Positions 34,541 through 46,167 of a stretch of 64,000 nt of DNA are shown piece by piece. Within the stretch, counting starts at the first letter, position 1; the number at the start of each line of letters is the position of its first letter. Source of the DNA: Carallia brachiata (taxonomy: Eukaryota > Streptophyta > Magnoliopsida > Malpighiales > Rhizophoraceae); NCBI GenBank assembly GCA_021464245.1, contig JADCRB010000016.1, positions 13,757,440 through 13,821,439 on the forward strand. The letters are read 5' to 3'. The position numbers were made by a program, and so were the translations under genes. The notes beneath the pieces were generated by a model, which was given only the letters and a program-made list of their open reading frames with translations, was not told where the DNA came from and made no database searches.

Positions 34541-35927
34541 CCAAAAGTGGGAAAGAGAGAGAGAGAGAGAGAAGCCAGATTGCGGGTATTCATATTTTGT
34601 TTGTTGTTTTAGACCATTCACGACTTTAATAATTAATCAGGAGGAGGAGGATGGCTAGCCTGCAAATGGAACTTGGTTGAACATTTTCAAAGCTGCCAAT
34701 ACCTGGCTTTTCTTGTATGTTTGTACATGTTTTGAACTTTTCCAAGGAAGCAGGTTCAGAAGCTTCACAATGCTATATGAAATATTGGAAGGTCAGTTAG
34801 TCAATTTTGTCATAACAATGGACACACTTTACATATAAATTAAGGTTTGCTCTTCAATTTCATTATATGTTATGGTTTGGGGTCTGTTTCCCACTATGAA
34901 ATTGTCCCTTTTTTTTTTTTCGTTAAACATAATGGTAGCATTCGTCAGGAAAAGTAAACTTCTTTGTATTGACCTCCTTAATATTAAAATTGACTCAAGG
35001 GAAGGCTCATGTGTGGATACATAGATATTTGCAGGAACCCACAAATGTTTTTGAATTTGCAGAACACACAACATAAGCTATTAGCTAACCATGTTGTCTC
35101 AAATCACCATTATCATCTTCTATGCATTTCTTTCGTTAGTTTTGCAGCCTGCAAAAGCACAAACGTGGATCAGAGCTGGCTATTGGGACTCTGGAACTGA
35201 TTTCTATAGAAATTCACTCTCAGACATAAATTCTGCACTATATACTCACCTCATTTGTGCTTATGCTAGTCTGAGTTCATCCACATATGAGCTTTCTGTC
35301 TCTTCCATCGATAATCAAACCTTTGCTGTCTTTACCAACACTGTCAGACAGAAGAACCCGTCAATCGTCACGCTTCTGTCCATTGGCGGTGCATTTGCAG
35401 ATCACTCAGCATTCTCTCTAATGGTCAGCAATTCCTCTTTTAGGAAATCTTTCGTCGACTCCTCAGTGAAAGTAGCAAGTTCTTATGGTTTTCAGGGCCT
35501 AGATTTCTACTGGACCGGAGCACAAACGCATGATGACATGGCAAACGTGGGTATCCTGTTCGAAGAATGGCGATCTGCTGCTGCCTCAGAAGCAAGGAAT
35601 TCTGGCCTTGCAGAACTGATATTGACAGCAGCTGTCCGCTATTCTCCGAGGTTAGATGCAGGGGGCTTGGTTATTCACTCAATAGAGAGGAACTTGAATT
35701 GGGTTAATGTGTTGGCTTATGACTTTCACAGACCCACATTTTCCAACTTTACAGGTGCTCATGCAGCTTTATATGACCCAAAGAGTAATCTAAGCGTTGA
35801 TTTTGGCATCAAAGCATGCATAAGTGCAGGATTGCCGGCTAACAAGTTGGTGTTAGGCTTGCTTTTTACGGTTACACTTGGACACTTGCAGACCCCAATA
35901 ACAGTGCCGTTGATGCACCAGCAACCG

Positions 35928-36433
35928 TGTTGGTGTAAAAGCAGAAGACCAGCACACAAGCTGCAGAATTTGATGGTTCTGCAGAATCAAGGCTACTGCA
36001 ACTTCAAGAAAAAAGGAACAAAAAAACACCCGTGAAAGAGAGAAGAGAGATATTTCTGCAAAAGTGAAAAAGTTACATTTCCATTAGCATTCAAACTATA
36101 TGTAAAGTATTACAAAAGGAGTACATAAAGTACAATAGACCATGCTTCAAGAACAAGCAGCCATACTCATTGTACTTAAACAAGAGATACAAGCTATTAC
36201 CTAATCCCACTTAGATACATAACTTGTTCTAAGAGAAACATTACAATAAGCCAAAATATGCTAAGCCGACAGCATTGCAATAAAAAGAAAAAGTTCAGAT
36301 ACAACAAGGAGATTAAAATTGAACATTCAATTGACTGCTGGAAGGAGTGCATTGCTGCTCAAAGCTGGAACTTTAATGACTTCATTCCACTGCAATTCAT
36401 AATGTTCAAGGCCAATCTCTGTTAACATCTTCA
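35928..36433 (-). repeat. 3' LTR of the copia element (506 bp)
   Basis: On the minus strand it begins TGAAGATGTTAACAGAG and ends ACACCAACA. It is identical to the other LTR apart from one fewer A in the AAAAAAA run near 36020 and a G/A difference near 36140 (TACAATAGACC against TACAATAAACC). The first three bases also serve as the pol stop codon. Confidence 0.95.
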
Positions 36434-39400
36434 CTCCTCCTTGGACTTGACACATTGCATCCCAAGCTCCTTTCTGAAAAATTCAAACTTGGACTTGGGA
36501 AGTGCTTTGGTGAGAATGTCAGCAACTTGTTTCTGAGATTCACAAAAAACTAACTGCACTTCACCATCTTCAAGAGCATCTCTTATAAAAAAGAGCCTAA
36601 TTTTGAAGTGCTTTGTTCTACCATGCTGCACTGGGTTCTTTGCAATTGCAATAGTAGACTGGTTATCACAGAAAAGCACTGTTGGTTCATTAGGGATCTG
36701 CCTCAAGTCACATAGCATTTTTCTCAACCAAATGACCTGATTCACTGCTCCAGCAGCTGCTACAAACTCTGCTTCAGCAGTGGATTGTGCCACTATGGAT
36801 TGCTTCTTTGAACTCCAGCAGAAAGCTCCAGAACCAAGAGTAAACAAAAAACCAGATGTGCTCCTCATGTCTTCAGTTGATCCAGCCCAATCACTGTCAG
36901 TATAACCTGTCAGTTTGAGCTCTTCAGCCTTTTTGAACATCACACCAAGCTCAATTGTTCCTTTTATATATCTTAAGACCCTTTTTGCTGCACTATAATG
37001 CAATTCACTTGGTGAACTCATGTATCTGGAGAGTAAACTAGTTGAATGCATGATATCTGGCCTAGAGGCTGTTAAGTACAACAAACAACCAATGATACTT
37101 CTGTAAAGTGACTCATCTACCTTTACAGCTCCATCATTCTTTGTCAATTTATGGTTAATGGCCAGAGGTGTTGATACAGGTTTGCAAGCATCCATTCTGA
37201 ACTTTTTTAAAACTTCCTTGGCATACTTCACTTGGCACAAGAAAATGCCATATTCTGTTTGCATCACTTCCAATCCAAGAAAGAAAGACATCAAACCCAT
37301 GTCAGTCATTTCAAATGCATGCTCCAGACCTTCTTTAAACCTCTGAACTGATTCTGCACAGCTTCCAGTTACTAAAATATCATCAACATAGAGAGAGACT
37401 ATAATCAAATGATCCTTTTCAGCCTTTACAAAGAGAGTTGCTTCATTTTTGCTTCTCTCAAACCCAAGACTTGACAAATGATCATTTATTTTGCTGTACC
37501 AGGCTCTTGGTGCCTGTTTAAGGCCATACAGAGCCTTCTGCAACCTGTACACTTTAGAATTTTCTCCTTTTACTTCAAAGCCCTCAGGCTGTTCCACAAA
37601 AATTTCTTCCTCTAGAACTCCATTTAAGAAGGCTGACTTGACATCAAGTTGATGAACACTCCAACCCTTTTTGTGCAGCTAGAGCTAGGATAAGCTTGAT
37701 GGTATCAAGTCTTGCTACTGGTGCAAATGTCTCTGAATAATCTACACCAAACTGCTGAGAGTAACCCTTTGCAACCAGCCTTGCTTTGTGCTTATTCACA
37801 GAACCATCTGCATTTAACTTGGTTCTATAAACCCATTTCACTCCAATCACATTTCTGCCTTTTGGCCTTTCAACAAGAAACCAAGTTTGATTTCTTTTAA
37901 GTGATGTCATTTCTTCTTGCATAGCTTGTACCCAGCATGGAGATGAAGCTGCTTCAGCATAGTTTGATGGTTCAAGTACAGCAAGATTGCTTCTTTCATA
38001 CACATCAATGAGAGACCTTGTTCCTCTTACAGCAAAGTCATCATCAGAATCATCTTCTATGTCATTGATATCAATCCCAACAGGCTGTATGATTCCTTCT
38101 GCAGGTTCTTCAATGCTTTGTTCATGAGAATTGCTCCAATCCCAAGCTTTGTTCTCATCAAACTTGACATCTCTGCTCACAAGAACCTTTCCAGACTTTA
38201 CTTCATAAATCCTGTAGGCTTTTGATGAAACACTGTACCCAATGAACACTGCAGCCATAGCCTTTTGATCCAACTTCTCTCTCTTTTCTCCAGGAACAAG
38301 TATATAGCACAAGCTTCCAAACACTCTGAGGTGTTTGACAGAAGGTTTGGTTCCAAACCAGCACTCATATGGTGTCATCTTTTGCACTGATTTGGTAATC
38401 AATCTGTTGAGAAGATAGACTGAAGTGTGAACAGCCTCTGCCCAGAATCTTTTGGGCATATCCTTTTCCAACATAAGGCATCTTGACATGTTCATTACTG
38501 TCCTATTTCTCCTCTCTACAACTCCATTTTGTTGGAGTGTAGGGTGCTGAGTATTGGTGATGAATGCCAGCCTCTATACAAATTTGATTGAAGGCTGCTG
38601 AGGTATACTCTCCTCCATTGTCTGACCTTAAAGCCTTGATTTTGCAACCTGACTGGTTCTCTACAAGTGCTTTGAAAGACTTAAACACATCTGCAACCTC
38701 AGATTTATGTTTTAAAAAATAAACCCAACAGTATCTTGAAAAATCATCTATAAACAAGATGAAGTATTTACTGCCACTTAGAGATTGAGCTTTCATAGGC
38801 CCACACACATCAGTGTGTACAAGCTGAAGTTTCTCCTTAGCCCTCCAAGCTTGATTTGTTGGAAATGATTGCTTTGACTGTTTTCCAAGCTGACAAGTAC
38901 CACACACTCCTTCACTATATGGAGTTTCAGGCAAATCAGCAACCATCTGCTGCTTTTGCAAGGATTGAAGGCCAGCAAAGTGAAAGTGGCCTAGTCTTTT
39001 ATGCCAAAGTGCAGAATTATCACAAGCAACAGGCAATGCAGCATGATTAATTTTGTTCAGTTCTAAAGCAAAACTTTTGCCTTTCATATGAACTGTCACA
39101 AGCTCTGTTCCAGTAGAGTCTAGGATTGTGCAATTTTTATCTTTAAACATCAAGGAGCAATTCTTTTCCAATAATTGACCTACACTAAGCAGGTTTTGAC
39201 TGATTTCAGGCACAAATAACACATCAGAGATAGTCTTTGTACCTGTTGAAGTTTCCACAAGAACATCTCCTTTTCCTTGAGCATCAATGAGAGCTCCATT
39301 TCCAATCCTAACTCTTGTACTGTAGGATTTATCAAGCCTCATAAACAGGGTGGAGTTTGGAGTCATGTGGTGAGTACATCCACTGTCAATAAGCCATGTA

Positions 39401-40397
39401 TCAGTGTTGCTTTTGACAGTTGTGTAACAAGTGGCACTGAATAGCTCCTCTTCAACTTGCTGATTCTCTACCTCTACAACCTGAGCCTTCATCTTTCTTT
39501 GTTTTCTTTGCTGCTTTCTTTTATCAGGACAGATTCTCTCTATGTGACCTCTTTTGTTGCAGAAAATACACAATGCATCAGGTTTTCTCCAACAGTCCTT
39601 TGCAAGATGAGTTGTTCTGCTGCAAAATTCACATGGAGAATACACTTTCTTCCCTGCTGACCTGCTGCTTTCAGCATCTTTTTTATCATATTGCTGTTTT
39701 TTGTATGAACTCTTTCCTTTTGAACTTACAGAAAAAGCTCCTTCAGAAGATGATTGTCCAGATTTTGCTGCATCAGTTAGTGATCTAAAGGCTCTCCTTT
39801 GTTCTTGTGCTTGAAGAGCACTAATAAGATCAGACACACTGATCTGAGACAGATCTTTGGCTTCTTCCAAGGCTGAGATCTTTGCTTCAAACCTTTCAGG
39901 TATGCTCACCAAAATCTTCTCTACAATTCTCTTTTCTAGCAAATCATCTCCTAGCAACCTTATTTGATTCACCAACTTCATGAGTCTGTCACAGTATTCT
40001 TTGATGGTTTCCACATCCTTCATTCTCAAAACCTCATACTCTCTTTTGAGATTTAAGATTTGCATGTTTCTAGTTTGTTCATTTCCACCAAATTCATTTT
40101 TCAATCTATCCCATGCACCCTTGGCAGTTTCACATGACATAATTCTATTGAAAATTACCTCTGTCACTGATGTTTGAATGCATGACAAAGCCTTGAATTG
40201 TTTTGATGCTTGCTCACTGTGGTTCTTCAGCTGAGCCATGGTAGGATTTTCAGGGAGAGGAGGTGGTTCTCCTCCTTTCTCAGTAATGTCCCAGAGATCA
40301 AATGCCTTCAGGTAAGTCTTCATCATGACTGACCATTGTACATAGTTTTCTCTGAAAACTTTGGTGGTGGTGTAGGTGAAAAGTTCAAGGAAGCCAT
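36431..40397 (-). pseudogene. Copia gag-pol polyprotein, interrupted by three frameshifts
   Basis: The likely start is the ATG at 40397-40395 (MASLNFSP). That frame closes within about 25 codons, and the main frame (40326-38503) takes over after a shift near 40355. Domains in order: UBN2-type gag; two CX2CX4HX4C zinc knuckles (CEFCSRTTHLAKDC and CIFCNKRGHIERIC); aspartic protease WLIDSGCTHHM; GAG-pre-integrase (LWHKRLGHFH); integrase core with SDNGGEY. A second frameshift near 38505 falls just before the integrase catalytic Glu. The next frame (38495-37644) holds the rest of integrase and the RT start (KARLVAKGYSQ). A third shift near 37660 precedes the last frame (to 36431), with RT LYVDDILVTGS, RNase H TDSDWAGS and ADILTKAL. 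As written it cannot make a full polyprotein. Trans-mobilisation or sequence error could explain a recent insertion. Confidence 0.9.
36434..36442 (-). other. Polypurine tract of the copia element
   Basis: The minus strand reads AAGGAGGAG directly before the 3' LTR, the expected place for plus-strand priming. It overlaps the last pol codons (Lys-Glu-Glu). Confidence 0.7.
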
Positions 40398-40507
40398 CAA
40401 AGAAAACAACAACTCACAGTGTTTAGTGTTTGCACTCACTCTCAATCTCTCAATGATCTCTCTCAAGTTTTCTTAGCACACACAGATCCCTTAAAGATCA
40501 TTTAAGC

Positions 40508-40519
40508 GCTCTGATACCA
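40508..40519 (-). other. Primer binding site of the copia element (initiator tRNA-Met)
   Basis: The minus strand reads TGGTATCAGAGC four bases after the 5' LTR. This is the standard plant copia primer site complementary to the 3' end of initiator tRNA-Met. Confidence 0.85.
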
Positions 40520-40523
40520 GTTT

Positions 40524-41030
40524 TGTTGGTGTAAAAGCAGAAGACCAGCACACAAGCTGCAGAATTTGATGGTTCTGCAGAATCAAGGCTACTGCAACTT
40601 CAAGAAAAAAGGAACAAAAAAAACACCCGTGAAAGAGAGAAGAGAGATATTTCTGCAAAAGTGAAAAAGTTACATTTCCATTAGCATTCAAACTATATGT
40701 AAAGTATTACAAAAGGAGTACATAAAGTACAATAAACCATGCTTCAAGAACAAGCAGCCATACTCATTGTACTTAAACAAGAGATACAAGCTATTACCTA
40801 ATCCCACTTAGATACATAACTTGTTCTAAGAGAAACATTACAATAAGCCAAAATATGCTAAGCCGACAGCATTGCAATAAAAAGAAAAAGTTCAGATACA
40901 ACAAGGAGATTAAAATTGAACATTCAATTGACTGCTGGAAGGAGTGCATTGCTGCTCAAAGCTGGAACTTTAATGACTTCATTCCACTGCAATTCATAAT
41001 GTTCAAGGCCAATCTCTGTTAACATCTTCA
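40524..41030 (-). repeat. 5' LTR of the copia element (507 bp)
   Basis: Direct repeat of 35928-36433. Read on the minus strand it lies upstream of the primer binding site, so this LTR would carry the element's promoter. No TATA box is assigned with confidence. Confidence 0.95.
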
Positions 41031-43240
41031 AACCGGACCCCCGACCATGGATGGGTCAATGATATACAAGGATATTTGAGAATCACATAAAAATATATGG
41101 AGCTGAAATTTTTTACAATGCCACTTATGTGGTAAATTAGTGCACTCTTGGGTCATCTTGGATTGGTTTTGACGATGTTGAAGCTGTTAGAACTAAGGTT
41201 GCTTATGCTAAGGAGAAAGGGCTACTTGGTTATGCTGTATGGCAAGTCCACTATGACGACAATTCAGTGCTTTCTCAAGCAGGTTAGGACTGCTTTTGAT
41301 ATTTGTCATTGTTATTTTGATTGAAACAATGCTACCAAGAAAGTAGTTGAATAGGTTCTTTTATGGGAATTTTTTCTTGCTGTTTAATTCATTGCATACT
41401 TGTTTTCAGCTCAAATGCAAGATAACAAACGACAACCGAAGAGGCGGAGATTGTCAGTCGTCGTCTTAAGCGCAACTGCTCCAGTTGTTGTGCTGTTGAC
41501 CACGCTATTGTACTTTGCAAAAAGGAAAATGCTGAGTTCAAAGGGTAACACTTTTTTCTAAAGATCACCATGAAATTTTATGGCGTTTAATTTCCTTTTT
41601 ATATGTTTCTTTTCCCCTTTAACTTTTTCGCATTGTTGATGAAATTGAGGGAATGCAGGTAAAAGATCCTTGCTGACAGTAAAGAGCATGGCCGCCAGTA
41701 AGGTCCCAAATCTGATAGTTTATAGTTTGGCAGACATTGAGAAGGCCACAGATGGATTTTCTTTTGAAAATAAGCTTGGGGAGGGTGGATATGGTCCAGT
41801 TTACAAGGTAATCCTTCAGAAAGTCATCTACATTGTGGCAAAGCTTCTTTAATGTGCCACATTTCACAGTCTGGCTTCACAGTTTGTTCCCTTCTGTTTA
41901 TTCTTGAATGGTTGACAAGCATTCCTACAAAATTAGGAATAAACTGATTTGTCCCACTTTTGTCTCAGTATAGCGCTCACTCTATTTTATGGTGCATATG
42001 ATTATAGATAGAAATACAACTTTAGTCCAGGCATTCAGCTTTTCCAGGGAAAACTGCTACAAAAGATTGTGTTTGACAGGGTATGCTGGCAGGTGAACAA
42101 GTAATAGCAGTGAAAAAACTTTCGAAAGCCTCTGCACAAGGATTTGAGGAATTCAAGAACGAGGTTACACTTACTGCGAAACTACAACATGTGAATCTTG
42201 TCAAAGTTTTGGGATTCTGTATTGACAACGAAGAGCAAATGTTGATCTATGAATACATGCCTATCTATTCGGTTTGTAGTCTTTCTTTAATTCACAAAAA
42301 GTGAGCAACCCTTGAGTGTGATTCGGTATTAGATCCCTGTAGTAGAAATTTTCTGGCATTTTTCTGGTCCATGCTTACCTATTTGCTCTGCAATGATCAC
42401 GTAATAGCATTTTTTAAATCTAATTTAACCCCATTAGAAGACACTTGTTGGATTGGCAAAAACGAGTGGAAATTATTGAAGGGATTACTCAAGGCCCTTT
42501 ATATCTGCAAGAGTATTCAAGACTGAGAATCATCCATCGTGACATTTAAGGCCAGCAATATTTGTTGGACAAGGATCTGAAGCCTAAGATATCAGATTTT
42601 GGCATCGCTAGAATTTTTGCAAAAGATGGACAGAAGCAAATACTGGCCAGACCATTGGAACGTGGTAAGTATACAGAAACCGAAATTATGGGTTGCAAAA
42701 TTTCCTTTCTGTTGTGACCATTTGGCTGAAATCAATTTTCCGATGCAGTGGTTATGTTCCCCCGGAATACGTTAAGAAGGGATATATTCCACCAAATCTG
42801 TTTTTATAGTTTTGGAGTGTTGCTTCTACAAATCATTAGTGGCAAGAGGAATGCTTGTTTTTATAGTTTGAATGAAAATTTGAGCCTTCTGGAGTATGCA
42901 AGTATCTTTAAAAGTCCATACATACATTATTGTAGAATGCAACATTTTGAATTTGATGTCAATGTTAGATTATTTATTGACAGGCATATGAGCTGTGGAA
43001 AGAAGGCAGAGCATGGAGATTATGGATCCTCCAATAGATGATAGGCTATCTCCTTGCAAATTAATAATTTGCCTGCAAATTGCTCTACTATGTGTCCAAC
43101 AATACCCCAGTGATAGACCATCCATGTTGGAAGTTTCTTCGATGCTAAAAAATGAAAATGCAGCACTGAAGACTCCAAAGTTGCCTGCTTTTTCCATGAA
43201 GATTGAAGAAGATGGCAACATCAAGTCTCCACTGCATTGA

Positions 43241-46167
43241 AAATGTCTCGGTGGACAAGCAACGATTTCTGAAGTTTTTGCACGATGACCATAAATTTCT
43301 GGCAGCGGGGCAAACAAAAAGATTTGGGAGCAACAACAAAAATAATAAGAACAAAAAAAAAAAAAAGGGTTTAGTGGGAGCAAACATATAAAATAATTAC
43401 AAAATTGTACCAACTTCTTATTTTGAATGGGAGTATTTGTACATCAATGTGGCTCTGCAAGTGATGGCAATGAATCTGCAAATCTCATTTTCGATGAAAA
43501 TGAAATTTTGTTTTGAATTTTTAAAAAATTTGTACTTTTTTTATTTAAAAAACTTATTTTTTTAGCAAAAATTCAAAATTTGTGACTCATTAATAAACTG
43601 CCACGTCAACGCTTTTCTACGTAATTAAAAACATCAGGTGGTTCATCACCTGCAACATGTGATGCCACGTAGACAATTAACGAGTGGAGTGATGAAATAT
43701 CCAATTGTGACATTTCATAACGTTGCTCGCGTACATAGTATTTTCATATTTTTTTTGCGACATGCATCCTATTAACAAAAAGTACGATGAGTAGATCAAT
43801 TTTATAAAAATAAAAGATTGTGTCTATAACTATTAATTAAACAACCACCCAAACATTAGACACTATTTAAAATTTTAATCATTAAAAAAAAAAAAAAAAG
43901 GCTTTCGGTCAATAATTTTGTACCTGGCAAGTTTTGAAACCAAACGTGTCAAATACTCGAATGTTGATTTTCTTTTAGAATTTTGACATTTTCTTGGATG
44001 AAATCGTCTTGCTAAAAATAGCAAAGAATGACGTAAATGGATTTCATAGCAAGTCAAGTCCATGTGATGTGAATGAGTCCTCTGCTCTCTCTCTCTCTCT
44101 CTTCCGTCAGGGTCGGTACTAGTCTTTGTCGCGTAGACGTGGAAAATGAGACTTGGGAAGAAAAGGACAATTGAGTCCGCATAAGACGTGGAAGCTGGCG
44201 AAGATTGTGCCTATCAGACATTAGGGTCTAATCGTTGTGGTGGAGGCTTTTTTTTGAATAAAAAACATCTAAATTCCTTAATTATTATCAACATTTTCTA
44301 ATTTTTCTTAAACCTAAAGAGAGGGTATTAACCCATATTATAGTTAGAGGAGATTGATTCACAGAGTTGAACTTGACTTTTTTTAAATGGTATCTAAATT
44401 AACTATTTTAAATAAATAATTTATTAATTTTACTGTAAGTTGTATACAGAATATCTTTTGACTCTTAAATTTTTTTTTAAACTAACTAAATAATTTAAGG
44501 ACTTAACTACGTGTTTCAAAACATTAAAAAACAATTTATTCAATGTAAAATTTTTAGTGGAGTGGATAGAGGTCATGAATTCAGAGTTTAAATTCGATGC
44601 TATCGTCAATAAGTGACAAGCTAATCAATGTTGGCGTTTCCAGCGGCCCCCTGGGAAGTGGGGACGTCGCATTGAATGGTTGCTTTGAATCCGAGTAGAT
44701 GGACTCAAAAAATTTGTCTAATTCATGCCCCCCCTCCGGCGAAAAGGCAGTCGGCGTTCATTCAACCGGAACCGCCGTTTTCTTGGGCTACGAGATCTAC
44801 ATTCTTGGTGGTATCCGGTGGGGAAGCATTTCTGTGAACAATAGATCGACGGACGTCCTTCACCTTTGTGGATGGCAGGCTCACCCGAAGTCATTCCTGT
44901 TGTTCGTCATGTAAAATTCATTTTTAACCTATGGCTCTTTTTGGGTCATCGTGGCATATATTTATTGAAGCTTGGGATGGGGTCAATTGGTCTCTGCATT
45001 TGATATGCACGGTGCACCCGCTTTAAGCGTCATAGTTGGTAGCTGAAGATTGTAATTGAGACAATATTTGATCTTCAGTTCTTTTAATTATCAATTCTCT
45101 TATAATAATAGATCATCTCGACTAAAAAAAATGTATTGCTCATGTTGTTGTGTGCCGTTAAATACTCTCAACTTGATTCGTGCAAATGCACTATACTTTT
45201 TGCATGTTGTTATTTGTCAATTATTTGCACTTGCAAAGTAGTTATTGAATTGATGTGCAAACTATTTTATGCCTGCCAAGCCTGGTAAAACATATCTTTC
45301 ACCAGATGGCAGTTTCCAATATTTTCAACATTCGTGTTTCTTTTTTTCTTTTTTTTTTCTGTTGTATGATGATTATATTGTGACTAATTCACACAATAGC
45401 TATTGCAGTTTCGACTCTAGATTATAGTATGGGTGTAAAAAGTATCTTAAGAGAACTGCCGTACTCAGCGAATAAAGACCGGCACATTAGTGTCAACGCC
45501 AAAAATCATTTCTTTTATGCCCAATGGTCTGATGCTTTGAATGTTAAGATACTTCTTGCTCGAAGTTCGCACGCAGCTAGTCAAATTGAACATGGCTAAG
45601 CATGTGGTGGCTGCGAATCTGCATAGCAAACATGTGTCATCATGTTCCCCCTGCCTTCACTAGAAGGATTGAAAAAAAAGCAACAACAAAAGTTGAAGAA
45701 GAGAAGGGATTGGCACGGAATCCCAGAATTTGTCTTCTTAGACAAATTATTCATTTTTTTCCTTGTTTTACTTTTAACCCACCAATTGAACAAGAAATTT
45801 GGTATTGATACAACTGCACCTCAGGAGAGATTGACCAATTCAACACCCCCATAGAAGGCTAAAAGGAGAACAAATAGAGATTTAAGGGGACTAATCATTG
45901 AGCATTAAATTAACAATCCTCGACTTTGAAGTTACTGTCAAGATTGACTTTTTGTCATATGTTTCATCTTTCCACCCCAGATGGACATACCATCCTAGAA
46001 AGTTCTGGCCACAAGTATCCAGCAAGTTTGGTGGGAAAAGAAAATGACCTTGAATATATGTTCTAACGAGATCTATTTTACATGAGGGTACTGGGGTCCT
46101 GATGTTGTCAATTGAGTGGTAGTTTTTCAAATGTTCTGTAGCCTTCTTTCATGGCTTGTAAACTTTC
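43241..46167. other. Spacer between genes 2 and 3
   Basis: It contains no supported gene. 43560-44230 matches 58920-60440 in block copy 2. A (CT)n tract lies at 44083-44102. The piece at 44630-44920, GC-richer than its surroundings (GGCCCCCTGGGAAG, AACCGGAACCGCCGTTTTCT), matches 61804-62090 and carries open frames in both copies, but they are not conserved with each other. 45400-46160 matches 62390-63128 and is the likely promoter of the B-type genes. Confidence 0.5.

Larger units (their letters stand above)
35928..41030 (-). mobile_element. Ty1/copia LTR retrotransposon, 5.1 kb, young insertion
   Basis: Two LTRs in direct orientation (35928-36433 and 40524-41030) start TG and end CA when read on the minus strand. 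They are flanked by the 5-bp target duplication AACCG (35923-35927 and 41031-41035). On the minus strand the order is 5' LTR, tRNA-Met primer site, gag, protease, integrase, reverse transcriptase, RNase H, polypurine tract, 3' LTR. This order (integrase before RT) is the copia hallmark. Over about 507 bp the LTRs differ by one substitution and one A-run indel that I could see, so insertion was recent. It lies antisense inside the GH18 exon of gene 2. Gene 4 keeps the empty site with a single AACCG at 56360-56364. Confidence 0.95.
35091..43240 (+). pseudogene. Gene 2: GH18-TM-kinase receptor pseudogene (subtype A), split by a copia element
   Basis: The family is a secreted GH18-like ectodomain, one TM helix and a cytosolic Ser/Thr kinase, as in tobacco CHRK1. 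GH18 exon: 35091-35927 plus 41031-41282. It has a signal peptide (MLSQITIIIFYAFLSLVLQP), AQTWIRAGYW, LLSIGGAF, and GLDFYWTGAQ where an active enzyme has DxDWE. Further exons are about 41410-41544 (TM, LSVVVLSATAPVVVLLTTLL), 41659-41807 ([10 protein letters not shown]), 42080-42271 (VIAVKKL), 42438-42664, 42749-42897 and 42984-43240. Lesions: one-base loss near 35862; frame change and TGA near 41075; TAG after VVN at 41137; 19-bp loss at 42265; a stop inside HRD (42547); single-base losses in exons 6 and 7. The exon 6 donor is GC rather than GT. It is dead, both before and because of the insertion. Confidence 0.9.

Noticed and set aside
35759..35959. Open frames antisense to the GH18 exons (also at 15120-15305, 42970-43413, 48966-49160, 58308-58811)
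   Set aside because: Shadows of the conserved sense-strand exons. They cross intron boundaries and encode nothing recognisable.
35928..41030. Gypsy-type or endogenous pararetrovirus origin of the LTR element
   Set aside because: Integrase precedes reverse transcriptase, there are two LTRs with a 5-bp target duplication, and no movement or coat protein is present. This is copia.
44630..44920. Possible small gene in the GC-richer spacer piece (and its copy at 61804-62090)
   Set aside because: The two copies align as DNA, but indels place them in different reading frames, which argues against conserved coding.
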